Shown piece by piece: positions 33,315 through 41,828 of a DNA stretch of 64,000 nucleotides. Under the pieces are notes generated by a model. The model did no database searches. It had not been told where the DNA came from and saw only the letters and a program-made list of their open reading frames with translations. The stretch is taken from assembly GCF_049844995.1 (NCBI RefSeq), contig NZ_JBNCMC010000004.1:248001-312000 (forward strand). Reading direction: 5' to 3'. The DNA is from Luteimicrobium sp049844995 (lineage in GTDB: Bacteria > Actinomycetota > Actinomycetes > Actinomycetales > Cellulomonadaceae). Positions within the stretch are counted from its first letter, which is position 1. The number at the start of each line of letters is the position of its first letter. A program made the position numbers and the translations under genes.

Positions 33315-34835
33315 ATGGCCCAGGAACCGGACGCTCCGATTCTCGAGCTCCGCGACGTGAGCAAGTCGTTCGGCGCGGTCGCGGCACTGCGCTCGGGCAC
33401 GCTCGCCGTCTCGCGCGGGTCGATCCACGCCCTCGTCGGCGAGAACGGCGCCGGCAAGTCCACGCTCGTCAAGATCGCGGCCGGCGTCTACCGGCGCGAC
33501 GGCGGCACCTTCCGCCTGGACGGCGCCGACGTGGACTTCGGGTCCACCGCGGAGTCCAAGGCCGCGGGCGTCGCCGTCATCTACCAGGAGCCCACGCTGT
33601 TCCCGGACCTGTCGGTCACGGAGAACATCTTCATGGGGCGCCAGCTGCTCAAGCGCGGACGGCGCATCGACAGGCCCGCCATGTACGCGGAGGCGGAGCG
33701 CCTGTTCCGGGGCCTGGGCGTGCGGATCGACCCGCGGCGCCCCGCGCTCGGTCTGTCCATCGCCGACCAGCAGATCATCGAGATCGCCAAGGCGATCTCG
33801 CTCGACGCGAAGGTGCTCGTCATGGACGAGCCGACCGCGGCGCTGTCCGGCGTCGAGGTCGAGCGGCTGTTCGCGGTCGCCCGCCGGCTGCGCGACGAGG
33901 GCCGCGCGCTCGTCTTCATCTCGCACCGCTTCGACGAGGTCTTCTCGCTGTGCGACACGATCACCGTGATGCGCGACGGCGCCTACATCGCTACGCGACC
34001 CACGGGCGAGACCGACGTCGCGGAGGTGGTCGGACTCATGGTCGGCCGCGAGGTGTCCGACCTGTTCCCCAAGCAGGAGACCGAGGTCGGCGAGGTCGTC
34101 CTCGAGGTCGAGGGCCTCAGCTCGACGGGCGTCTTCCGCGACGTCTCGTTCACGGTCTGCCGCGGCGAGATCGTCGGGCTCGCCGGCCTGGTCGGCGCGG
34201 GCCGCAGCGAGATCGCGCGCGCCGTGTTCGGCGTCGACCGGTACGACGCCGGCTCGGTCACCATGGGAGGCAAGCCGGTGCCGGCGTCCGACCCCCGCGC
34301 GGCGATCCGGGCGGGCATGGCGTTCGTCCCCGAGGACCGCCGTCACCAGGGGCTCGTGACCGAGGGCTCGGTCGCCGAGAACGTGGCGGCCGTGATCCGG
34401 ACCCACCTGACCCGCGGCGGGCTGCTCACGCGCGGCCGCGAGAACCGCGCCGTCGTGCCGTGGGCGTCCCGGCTCGAGGTCAAGACGGCGGCGCTCGACC
34501 TCCCCGCCAGCACCATGAGCGGCGGCAACCAGCAGAAGGTCGTGCTCGCGAAGTGGCTCGCCACCGAGCCCGACCTCCTCGTCATCGACGAGCCGACCCG
34601 CGGGATCGACGTCGGCACCAAGGCCGAGGTGCACCGCCTCCTGTCCGAGCTCGCGGGGCAGGGCATGGCGATCCTCATGATCTCGTCCGAGCTGCCCGAG
34701 GTCCTCGGGATGGCCGACCGGGTGCTCGTCGTCTGCGAGGGCCGGCTGACCGCCGAGCTCTCCCGCGCGGAGGCGACCCCCGAGCGTGTGATGCGCGCCG
34801 CGACCCGCAGCCAGGACGACGAGGCCGCCGCATGA
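33315..34835 (+). CDS. rhaT: L-rhamnose ABC transporter ATP-binding protein
   Basis: A 506-residue double-ABC ATPase of the CUT2 family. The first half has Walker A GENGAGKST and Walker B VLVMDEPTAA; the second has the signature MSGGNQQKV and VIDEPTRGID. As in other CUT2 ATPases, the second Walker A (GLVGAGRSE) is degenerate. It starts at ATG 33315 with AGGGAGG upstream and is first in an operon with two permeases, a binding protein and a rhamnose mutarotase, which together identify the substrate as L-rhamnose. The symbol follows the RhaSTPQ system of rhizobia and is not the E. coli proton symporter of the same name. Confidence 0.93.
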   Translation: MAQEPDAPILELRDVSKSFGAVAALRSGTLAVSRGSIHALVGENGAGKSTLVKIAAGVYRRDGGTFRLDGADVDFGSTAESKAAGVAVIYQEPTLFPDLSVTENIFMGRQLLKRGRRIDRPAMYAEAERLFRGLGVRIDPRRPALGLSIADQQIIEIAKAISLDAKVLVMDEPTAALSGVEVERLFAVARRLRDEGRALVFISHRFDEVFSLCDTITVMRDGAYIATRPTGETDVAEVVGLMVGREVSDLFPKQETEVGEVVLEVEGLSSTGVFRDVSFTVCRGEIVGLAGLVGAGRSEIARAVFGVDRYDAGSVTMGGKPVPASDPRAAIRAGMAFVPEDRRHQGLVTEGSVAENVAAVIRTHLTRGGLLTRGRENRAVVPWASRLEVKTAALDLPASTMSGGNQQKVVLAKWLATEPDLLVIDEPTRGIDVGTKAEVHRLLSELAGQGMAILMISSELPEVLGMADRVLVVCEGRLTAELSRAEATPERVMRAATRSQDDEAAA

Positions 34836-35917
34836 CGCCCCAGACGCAGACCCGGCCCGAGGCCGGCGCCGAGCCCCACGACGAGGCCACCACGCTGCTC
34901 GTCGAGCCGAGCTCGCTGCCGCGCCGCGAGCGCCTGGTCCAGACGGTGCTGCGCTCGCGCGAGGTGTCGATCCTCGCGGTGCTCGTCCTCGTGATCCTCG
35001 CGGCGACCGTCAAGAACCCCGGCTTCGTGTTCAGCGCGAGCGGCTGGCGCGACCTCCTGCTGACGCCGTCCATGCTGCTGGTCCTCGCGGCCGGCCAGAC
35101 CGTGGTCATCATCACGCGGAACGTCGACCTGTCCGTCGGGTCGATCCTCGGGCTCACGGCCTACATGACGGGGCGGCTGTTCATCGACCACCCCGGGCTG
35201 CCGGTGATCGCGGTGTTCGTCGCGGGGCTCGTCGTGGGCGCCGTGCTCGGGCTCGTCAACGGGCTGATCGTCGGGTGGGGCAGGGTGCCGGCGCTCGTCA
35301 TCACGCTGGGGACCCTGTACATCTACCGCGGGATCGTCCTCACCTGGGCCGGCAGCAGCCAGATCAACGCGTCGGACATGCCGGCCGGGTTCCTCAAGCT
35401 CGGGACGCAGCAGCTCCTCAGCATCCCGGTCCTGTTCGTCCTTGCTGCCGTCGTCGTCGTCGCGGTGGGGTACTTCCTCCAGACCGCGCGGAGCGGCCGC
35501 GAGCTCTACGCGGTGGGGTCGGACCCCGACGCCGCGGTGCTCTACGGGCTCCCCGTGCGGCGCCGCGTGATCGGCGCGTTCGTCCTCAGCGGCGCGCTCG
35601 CCGGGCTCGCAGGTGTCATCTACGCGGCCCGCTACGGGACCGTCAGCTCGGACGCCGGCACCGGCATCGAGCTGCAGGCCGTCGCGGCGGCGGTGATCGG
35701 CGGGGTCGCGATCTTCGGGGGCAGCGGGACGGTCTGGGGCGCGGCGGTCGGCGCGGTGCTGCTCGTCACGATCAACCGCGCGCTGCCCATGGTCGGCATC
35801 TCCGACTTCTGGCAGCAGGCCCTGGTCGGTGCGCTCATCATCGGCGCGATCGTCCTCGACCGCGTCCTCGCGAACCGACAGGCCCGCACACTCATCGAAG
35901 CGAGGGACGAGCAGTGA
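34832..35917 (+). CDS. rhaP: L-rhamnose ABC transporter permease
   Basis: A 361-residue CUT2 permease with a 45-residue cytoplasmic start and about ten membrane segments. GQTVVIITRNVDLSVGSILGL is the conserved ribose-type permease stretch, and GGVAIFGGSGTVWGA the C-terminal one. ATG overlaps the ATPase stop by four bases, and its own TGA overlaps the GTG of the next permease. It forms the channel with the following gene. Confidence 0.9.
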   Translation: MTPQTQTRPEAGAEPHDEATTLLVEPSSLPRRERLVQTVLRSREVSILAVLVLVILAATVKNPGFVFSASGWRDLLLTPSMLLVLAAGQTVVIITRNVDLSVGSILGLTAYMTGRLFIDHPGLPVIAVFVAGLVVGAVLGLVNGLIVGWGRVPALVITLGTLYIYRGIVLTWAGSSQINASDMPAGFLKLGTQQLLSIPVLFVLAAVVVVAVGYFLQTARSGRELYAVGSDPDAAVLYGLPVRRRVIGAFVLSGALAGLAGVIYAARYGTVSSDAGTGIELQAVAAAVIGGVAIFGGSGTVWGAAVGAVLLVTINRALPMVGISDFWQQALVGALIIGAIVLDRVLANRQARTLIEARDEQ

Positions 35918-36957
35918 GCACGACCACCTACCGCGCCTACGCCCACCCGCTCTGGCGGCGGCTGCTCCTCACGCGCGAGGCCGCCGTGATCGCCCTCGTG
36001 GTGATCGTGTCGATGTGGGCCTACAGCTACGTGCCGTACTTCGGCGACACGCTGACGCTGACCTACCTGCTGCTCGACACCACGACGATCCTCCTCATCG
36101 CGCTCCCCATGACCCTCGTCATCATCACGGGCGAGATCGACCTGTCCGTCGCGAGCGTCGTGGGGCTGTCGAGCGCGACGATGGGGCTGCTCCACGAGCA
36201 CGGGACCGGCATGGCCCTCGCCTGCCTCGTCGCGCTCGCGGTCGGCGTGGTCTGCGGGGCGCTCAACGGGTTCCTCGTGGGCTACGTCGGGCTGCCGTCG
36301 CTCGCCGTGACCATCGGGACGCTCGCGCTCTACCGCGGGGTCGCCGTCGGGCTGCTCGGGACGACCGCCGTGACCGACTTCCCCAAGGACTGGACGAGCA
36401 AGGCGTCGCAGGTCATCGGGTCGAGCGGGATCCCGAGCGTCATGATCGTGTTCGCCGTGCTGGCGGTCGGCTTCGTCCTGCTGCTGCACTTCACGCCCTT
36501 CGGGCGCGGCGTCTACGACATCGGCCTCAGCAGCGAGGCGGCGACCTTCAGCGGCGTCTCCGCACGGCGGACCAAGCTCCTCCTGTTCGTGCTCACCGGC
36601 ACCGTCTCGGCGCTCGCGGGCATCTACTTCACGCTGCGGTTCGGCAGCGCCCGCGGCGACAACGCGACGGGCCTCGAGCTCCAGGTCATCGCGGCCGTCC
36701 TGCTCGGCGGCGTGTCGATCTTCGGCGGGCGCGGGCGTCTGCCCGGCGTGATCGCGGGCGTCCTTCTCATCGGCGTCATCTCCAGCGCCCTCCGTCTCCA
36801 GGGGGTCACCGTCAACGTCATCAGCATCATCATCGGGCTGCTGCTCGTGGTCTCGGTGATCTCCACCCCCGTCCTGGCCCGGATCTCCGACGCCGCCGCC
36901 AGACGCTCCCGGGCCAGACGTGCGGCCGCGGGACCCCAGACCGTCGTCTCACAGTGA
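35914..36957 (+). CDS. rhaQ: L-rhamnose ABC transporter permease
   Basis: The second CUT2 permease, 347 residues, starting at GTG 35914 inside the previous stop. The family stretch MTLVIITGEIDLSVASVVGL and the later GGVSIFGGRGRLPG match the first permease, indicating a heterodimeric channel. A basic C-terminal tail (RRSRARRAAAG) faces the cytoplasm. The binding-protein gene follows after 19 bases. Confidence 0.9.
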   Translation: MSTTTYRAYAHPLWRRLLLTREAAVIALVVIVSMWAYSYVPYFGDTLTLTYLLLDTTTILLIALPMTLVIITGEIDLSVASVVGLSSATMGLLHEHGTGMALACLVALAVGVVCGALNGFLVGYVGLPSLAVTIGTLALYRGVAVGLLGTTAVTDFPKDWTSKASQVIGSSGIPSVMIVFAVLAVGFVLLLHFTPFGRGVYDIGLSSEAATFSGVSARRTKLLLFVLTGTVSALAGIYFTLRFGSARGDNATGLELQVIAAVLLGGVSIFGGRGRLPGVIAGVLLIGVISSALRLQGVTVNVISIIIGLLLVVSVISTPVLARISDAAARRSRARRAAAGPQTVVSQ

Positions 36958-36976
36958 AGTGAAAGGACACCTTCCG

Positions 36977-38026
36977 ATGCGCACCATCTCTCGACGCACC
37001 GCCGTCATCGGCGCCGCGGCGCTCACGGTCGCTCTCGCCGTCACCGGCTGCTCCAAGGCCTCCACGGGCGGCACGCCGTCCGGCTCGGGCACGGGCAGCG
37101 GCGGCGGCGGCTCGAACCTCAACGTCGTCTTCATCCCCAAGAACCTCGGGAACCCGTACTTCGACGCGTCCGACGCCGGCGGCAAGACCGCCGTCGGGGA
37201 GCTCGGAGGGAAGTACTCGCAGGTCGGCCCGCAGACCGCCAGCCCGGACGCGCAGGTGCAGTACATCAACACGGCCGCCCAGCAGCACGCGAGCGCGATC
37301 GTCATCTCCGCGAACGACCCGAAGGCCATCGGCGACGCGCTCACCCAGGCGAAGCAGAGCGGTACCAAGGTCGTGACGTTCGACTCCGACACCGACCCGC
37401 AGTACCGGGACGTGTTCGTCAACCAGGCGTCGCCCGAGGGCATCGCCAAGGCGCAGGTCGACGGCATCGCCAAGCAGATCGGCGACAAGGGCGAGATCGC
37501 GATCCTGTCGGCCGCCGCGAACGCGACCAACCAGAACGCCTGGATCGCGCTCATGAAGAAGGACCTCGCCGCGGACCACCCGAACATCAAGCTCGTCGAC
37601 ACCGTCTACGGCAACGACGACGACCAGACGTCGTTCGACAAGACGGCCGCCCTCCTGCAGACGCACCCGAACCTCAAGGGCATCATCAGCCCGACGACGG
37701 TCGGCATCGCGGCCGCGGCCCGGTACCTGTCGACCTCCGACAAGAAGGGCAAGGTCGCTCTGACCGGGCTCGGCACCCCGAACCAGATGAAGGAGTACGT
37801 CAAGGACGGGACGGTCAAGGAGTTCTACCTCTGGAACCCGACCGACCTCGGGTATCTCGCCGCCTACGCCGCCGCTGCGCTCGTCGACGGCACCATCACC
37901 GGCAAGGAGGGCGACAGCTTCAAGGCCGGGAAGCTCGGCGACTACAAGGTCGGGGCGAACGGCGAGGTGCTGCTCGGCGACCCGACCGCCTTCAACGCCT
38001 CCAACGTCGACCAGTTCAACTTCTGA
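36977..38026 (+). CDS. rhaS: L-rhamnose-binding lipoprotein
   Basis: A 349-residue periplasmic-binding-protein-like lipoprotein of the ribose/rhamnose type. The N-terminus MRTISRRTAV, a hydrophobic core and the lipobox AVTGC are followed by a Gly/Ser-rich linker. The mature start (NVVFIPKNLGNPYFDASDAGG) and the segment VTFDSDTDPQYRDVFVNQA are typical of rhamnose binders. It starts at ATG 36977 with GAAAGGA upstream. It captures rhamnose outside the membrane for the RhaTPQ complex. Confidence 0.92.
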   Translation: MRTISRRTAVIGAAALTVALAVTGCSKASTGGTPSGSGTGSGGGGSNLNVVFIPKNLGNPYFDASDAGGKTAVGELGGKYSQVGPQTASPDAQVQYINTAAQQHASAIVISANDPKAIGDALTQAKQSGTKVVTFDSDTDPQYRDVFVNQASPEGIAKAQVDGIAKQIGDKGEIAILSAAANATNQNAWIALMKKDLAADHPNIKLVDTVYGNDDDQTSFDKTAALLQTHPNLKGIISPTTVGIAAAARYLSTSDKKGKVALTGLGTPNQMKEYVKDGTVKEFYLWNPTDLGYLAAYAAAALVDGTITGKEGDSFKAGKLGDYKVGANGEVLLGDPTAFNASNVDQFNF

Positions 38027-38044
38027 GCGGGACGGGACGGACCG

Positions 38045-38434
38045 ATGACGACCACGGCGGCCGAGCCCGCGGCGGGAGACGGTCGGCCGGAGCGCGTGTG
38101 CTTCGAGCTGCGCGTCCGTCCGGAGCTGCTCGACGCGTACGTGGCCCGGCACCGGTCCGTCCCGGCGGCGATGCTGCGCGAGATCGCCGCGTCCGGCCGG
38201 AGGAACTATTCGCTGTTCCTCCGGCCCGACGGGCTGCTCGTCGGCTACTTCGAGACCGACGACCTGGCCGCGTCGGAGGCGTACCTGGCGCGGTCGCCCG
38301 TCGCGACGGCCTGGGAGCGCGACTCGGCCCGCTTCTTCGAGGAGCTGGAGGGCCGTCCGGACCAGGGCTCGACCCGGCTGGGTCAGGTCTTCCAGCTCGA
38401 GGAGCAGCTGGGCCGCGCGGGGGCGGAGGGGTGA
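38045..38434 (+). CDS. rhaM: L-rhamnose mutarotase
   Basis: A 129-residue enzyme that interconverts alpha and beta anomers of L-rhamnose, giving the isomerase its preferred form. The family core VCFELRVRPELLDAYVARH, the following NYSLFLRPDGLLVGYFE and the C-terminal FFEELEG are clear; the His of ARHRSVP corresponds to the catalytic one. A 17-residue leader before the fold is longer than in E. coli RhaM. It ends the importer operon, 18 bases after the binding-protein stop. Confidence 0.93.
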   Translation: MTTTAAEPAAGDGRPERVCFELRVRPELLDAYVARHRSVPAAMLREIAASGRRNYSLFLRPDGLLVGYFETDDLAASEAYLARSPVATAWERDSARFFEELEGRPDQGSTRLGQVFQLEEQLGRAGAEG

Positions 38435-38527
38435 CGACGGCGAGCCGGCCGCAGCCTCCCGGCGCCGGGACGGATTGTGAAACGGTGCAACGCGCAGTCG
38501 TCGGCCGGGAATCCGCAGGCCATCGGC

Positions 38528-38556
38528 TTGACACCGCGCAGCCGGCTCCCTAGATT
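38528..38556 (+). promoter_or_regulatory. Promoter of the rhamnose catabolic operon
   Basis: TTGACA (38528-38533), a 17-base spacer, and TAGATT (38551-38556), the same as the importer promoter; even the bases after the -35 (CCGCG) match. The identical operator follows 12 bases later. Confidence 0.85.
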
Positions 38557-38568
38557 CTCCCTCAGGAA

Positions 38569-38580
38569 TGAAACCTTTCA
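38569..38580 (+). promoter_or_regulatory. Operator TGAAACCTTTCA (copy 2)
   Basis: Identical to 33282-33293. It lies between the promoter and the isomerase gene. A weaker partial match (TGAAACGGTGCAA) occurs upstream at 38478-38490. Confidence 0.8.
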
Positions 38581-38599
38581 ATGACGAATGAAGGATGTC

Positions 38600-39763
38600 A
38601 TGACTGATCTCTCCACGATCGCCGACGCCCTCACGGCGCAGGCCATCGAGCTCCCGTCCTGGGCGTTCGGCAACTCCGGGACCCGGTTCCGCGTCTTCGG
38701 GACGCCCGGCACGGCGCGCGACCCCTACGAGAAGGTGTCCGACGCCGCCCAGGTGCACCGGTTCACCGGCCTCGCGCCGACGGTCGCGCTGCACATCCCG
38801 TGGGACCTGGTCGACTCGTACGCCGACCTGGCGCGGCACGCGGAGGAGAGCGGCGTCCGGCTCGGCACGGTCAACTCGAACACGTTCCAGGACGACGACT
38901 ACAAGTTCGGCTCGCTCACGCACTCCGACCCGCGGATCCGGCAGAAGGCGATCGACCACCACCTGCGCTGCATCGAGGTGATGGACGAGACCGGGAGTCG
39001 GGACCTGAAGATCTGGCTCGCGGACGGCACCAACTACCCGGGCCAGGACTCGATCCGCGCCCGCCAGGACCGCCTGGCCGAGTCCCTCGCGACGATCTAC
39101 GCGCGGCTCGGCGAGCACCAGCGGCTCGTCCTCGAGTACAAGTTCTTCGAGCCGGCGTTCTACCACACGGACGTCCCGGACTGGGGGACGAGCTACGTGC
39201 AGACCGCCGCCCTCGGCGACCGGGCGAAGGTCTGCCTCGACACGGGCCACCACGCGCCGGGCACGAACATCGAGTTCATCGTCGCGCAGCTCCTGCGGCT
39301 CGGGAAGCTCGGCTCGTTCGACTTCAACTCACGCTTCTACGCCGACGACGACCTCATCGTGGGCGCGGCCGACCCGTTCCAGCTCTTCCGGATCCTGTTC
39401 GAGGTGATCGAGGGCGGCGGGTACGCCAACCCGGACGTGGCGTTCATGCTCGACCAGTGCCACAACCTCGAGGCGAAGGTCCCGGGGCAGATCCGCTCGG
39501 TCCTCAACGTCCAGGAGGCCACCGCCAAGGCGCTCCTCGTCGACCGCGAGGCGCTGGGCGCCGCCCAGGAGGCGCACGACGTGCTCGCCGCGAACGCCGT
39601 CCTCATGGACGCTTTCAGCACGGACGTGCGGCCCGCGCTGGCCGCGTGGCGCGAGGGCCGGGGCCTGCCCGCCGACCCCATGGCCGCGTACCTGGCGAGC
39701 GGCTACCAGGAGAAGATCGAGGCCGACCGCGTGGGTGGCACCGCGGCGAGCTGGGGGGCCTGA
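38600..39763 (+). CDS. rhaI: L-rhamnose isomerase, RhaI type
   Basis: A 387-residue TIM-barrel isomerase that converts L-rhamnose to L-rhamnulose. ATG 38600 has AAGGA four bases before it; ATG 38588 in the same frame is the alternative. The stretches NSNTFQDDDYKFGSLTHSDP, LEYKFFEPAFYHTDVPDWG (metal-binding Glu), CLDTGHHAPGTNIE and FDFNSRFYADDDL identify the Pseudomonas-type isomerase (also acting on D-allose) rather than the E. coli RhaA type. First gene of the catabolic operon. Confidence 0.93.
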   Translation: MTDLSTIADALTAQAIELPSWAFGNSGTRFRVFGTPGTARDPYEKVSDAAQVHRFTGLAPTVALHIPWDLVDSYADLARHAEESGVRLGTVNSNTFQDDDYKFGSLTHSDPRIRQKAIDHHLRCIEVMDETGSRDLKIWLADGTNYPGQDSIRARQDRLAESLATIYARLGEHQRLVLEYKFFEPAFYHTDVPDWGTSYVQTAALGDRAKVCLDTGHHAPGTNIEFIVAQLLRLGKLGSFDFNSRFYADDDLIVGAADPFQLFRILFEVIEGGGYANPDVAFMLDQCHNLEAKVPGQIRSVLNVQEATAKALLVDREALGAAQEAHDVLAANAVLMDAFSTDVRPALAAWREGRGLPADPMAAYLASGYQEKIEADRVGGTAASWGA

Positions 39764-39765
39764 CG

Positions 39766-41820
39766 ATGACGCACCGCACCGTGACCGAGCTCCTCGAGCG
39801 CTCTCACCGGCTGGGGGCCGACCCCCGCAACACCAACTACGCGGGCGGCAACACGTCCGCCAAGGGCACCGACGTCGACCCCGTCACCGGCTCCGAGGTC
39901 GAGCTGCTCTGGGTCAAGGGCTCCGGGGGCGACCTCGGCACCCTGACCGAGCCGGGCCTCGCCGTCCTGCGGCTCGACCGCCTCCGCTCGCTCCCCGGCG
40001 TCTACCCGGGCGCCGAGCGTGAGGACGAGATGGTCGCGGCGTTCGACTACTGCCTGCACGGCCGCGGCGGCGCCGCCCCGTCGATCGACACGGCGATGCA
40101 CGCGCTCGTCGACGCGGCCCACGTGGACCACCTCCACCCGGACTCGGGCATCGCGATCGCGACCGCCACCGACGGCGAGGCGCTGACCCGCGAGATCTTC
40201 GGCGGGAAGGTCGCGTGGGTGCCGTGGCGTCGTCCCGGCTTCCAGCTCGGGCTCGACATCGCCCGCATCAAGTCAGACAACCCCGACGTCGTCGGGGCGA
40301 TCCTCGGGGGTCACGGGATCACCGCGTGGGGCGACACGAGCGCGCAGGCGGAGGAGCGCTCGCTCTGGATCGTCGGCACCGCCGCCGCCTACATCGCGGA
40401 GCACGGCCGCCCCGAGCCGTTCGGCGGGCGGCGCGCGGGCTTCGAGCCCCTGCCCGACGACGCCCGCCGGGCACGGGCGGCCGCGCTCGCCCCGCACCTG
40501 CGCGGCCTGGCGTCGTCCGACCGGCCGCAGGTCGGGCACTTCACCGACAGTCCGGAGGTGCTGGAGTTCCTGGCCTCCGAGCGGCTGGCCGAGCTGGCCG
40601 CGCTCGGGACGAGCTGCCCCGACCACTTCCTGCGCACCAAGGTGAAGCCGCTCGTCGTCGACCTGCCGGCCACGGCGGGCCTCGACGACGTCGTCGCCCG
40701 CCTGCCCGAGCTGCACGAGGCGTACCGGGCCGACTACGCGGCCTACTACGAGCGGGGCGCGGCGGACGCCCGGGCGCGCGGCGAGGAGCCGCCCGCGATG
40801 CGCGGCGCCGACCCGGCGATCGTCCTCGTCCCGGGCGTCGGGATGTTCAGCTACGGCGCGGACAAGCAGACCGCGCGCGTCGCGGGCGAGTTCTACGTCA
40901 ACGCGATCAACGTCATGCGGGGCGCCGAGGCGCTCTCCACGTACGCGCCGATCGACGAGGCCGAGAAGTTCCGCATCGAGTACTGGGCCCTCGAGGAGGC
41001 CAAGCTCGCGCGCCGGCCGAAGCGCAAGCCGCTCGCGACCCGGATCGCGCTCGTGACGGGCGCGGCGTCGGGCATCGGGAAGGCCACGGCCACGCGGCTC
41101 GCCGCCGAGGGGGCGTGCGTGGTGATCGCGGACCTCGACCTCGCGAGGGCGCAGGAGGCGGCGGCCGAGATCGGGGGACCGGACGTCGCGGTCGGCGTGC
41201 AGGCCGACGTCACGGACGAGGACCAGGTGCAGGCCGCGGTCGACGCCGCGGTCCTCGCGTTCGGCGGCCTCGACCTCGTGGTCAACAACGCCGGGCTGTC
41301 CATCTCCAAGCCGCTCCTCGAGACCACGACGAAGGACTGGGACCTCCAGCACGACGTCATGGCCAAGGGCTCGTTCCTCGTGTCCCGGGCCGCCGCGCGC
41401 GTGCTGATCGACCAGCGGCTCGGCGGCGACATCGTCTACATCTCGTCCAAGAACTCCGTGTTCGCGGGGCCCAACAACATCGCGTACTCCGCGACCAAGG
41501 CGGACCAGGCGCACCAGGTGCGGCTCCTCGCCGCGGAGCTCGGGGAGCACGGCGTGAAGGTCAACGGGATCAACCCCGACGGCGTCGTGCGCGGTTCGGG
41601 GATCTTCGCGGGCGGGTGGGGCGCCAAGCGGGCGGCGGTGTACGGGGTGTCGGAGGACAAGCTCGGCGAGTTCTACGCGCAGCGGACCCTGCTCAAGCGT
41701 GAGGTGCTGCCCGAGCACGTCGCGAACGCCGTGTTCGTGCTGTGCACCTCCGACCTCGACCACACGACCGGCCTGCACGTGCCCGTCGACGCGGGCGTCG
41801 CCGCCGCGTTCCTGCGCTGA
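39766..41820 (+). CDS. rhaEW: Bifunctional rhamnulose-1-phosphate aldolase / L-lactaldehyde dehydrogenase
   Basis: A 684-residue fusion. Residues about 1-400 are a class II aldolase domain with zinc-ligand region DHLHPDSGIA and GGHGITAWG; it would split L-rhamnulose-1-phosphate into DHAP and L-lactaldehyde. Residues about 425-684 are a short-chain dehydrogenase: nucleotide motif VTGAASGIGKA, NNAG, and catalytic YSATK. It probably oxidises lactaldehyde to lactate, as in B. subtilis YuxG-type proteins. Two bases separate it from the isomerase and eight from the kinase. The gene name follows usage for the fusion and should be read as provisional. Confidence 0.92.
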   Translation: MTHRTVTELLERSHRLGADPRNTNYAGGNTSAKGTDVDPVTGSEVELLWVKGSGGDLGTLTEPGLAVLRLDRLRSLPGVYPGAEREDEMVAAFDYCLHGRGGAAPSIDTAMHALVDAAHVDHLHPDSGIAIATATDGEALTREIFGGKVAWVPWRRPGFQLGLDIARIKSDNPDVVGAILGGHGITAWGDTSAQAEERSLWIVGTAAAYIAEHGRPEPFGGRRAGFEPLPDDARRARAAALAPHLRGLASSDRPQVGHFTDSPEVLEFLASERLAELAALGTSCPDHFLRTKVKPLVVDLPATAGLDDVVARLPELHEAYRADYAAYYERGAADARARGEEPPAMRGADPAIVLVPGVGMFSYGADKQTARVAGEFYVNAINVMRGAEALSTYAPIDEAEKFRIEYWALEEAKLARRPKRKPLATRIALVTGAASGIGKATATRLAAEGACVVIADLDLARAQEAAAEIGGPDVAVGVQADVTDEDQVQAAVDAAVLAFGGLDLVVNNAGLSISKPLLETTTKDWDLQHDVMAKGSFLVSRAAARVLIDQRLGGDIVYISSKNSVFAGPNNIAYSATKADQAHQVRLLAAELGEHGVKVNGINPDGVVRGSGIFAGGWGAKRAAVYGVSEDKLGEFYAQRTLLKREVLPEHVANAVFVLCTSDLDHTTGLHVPVDAGVAAAFLR

Positions 41821-41828
41821 GACGCGCG

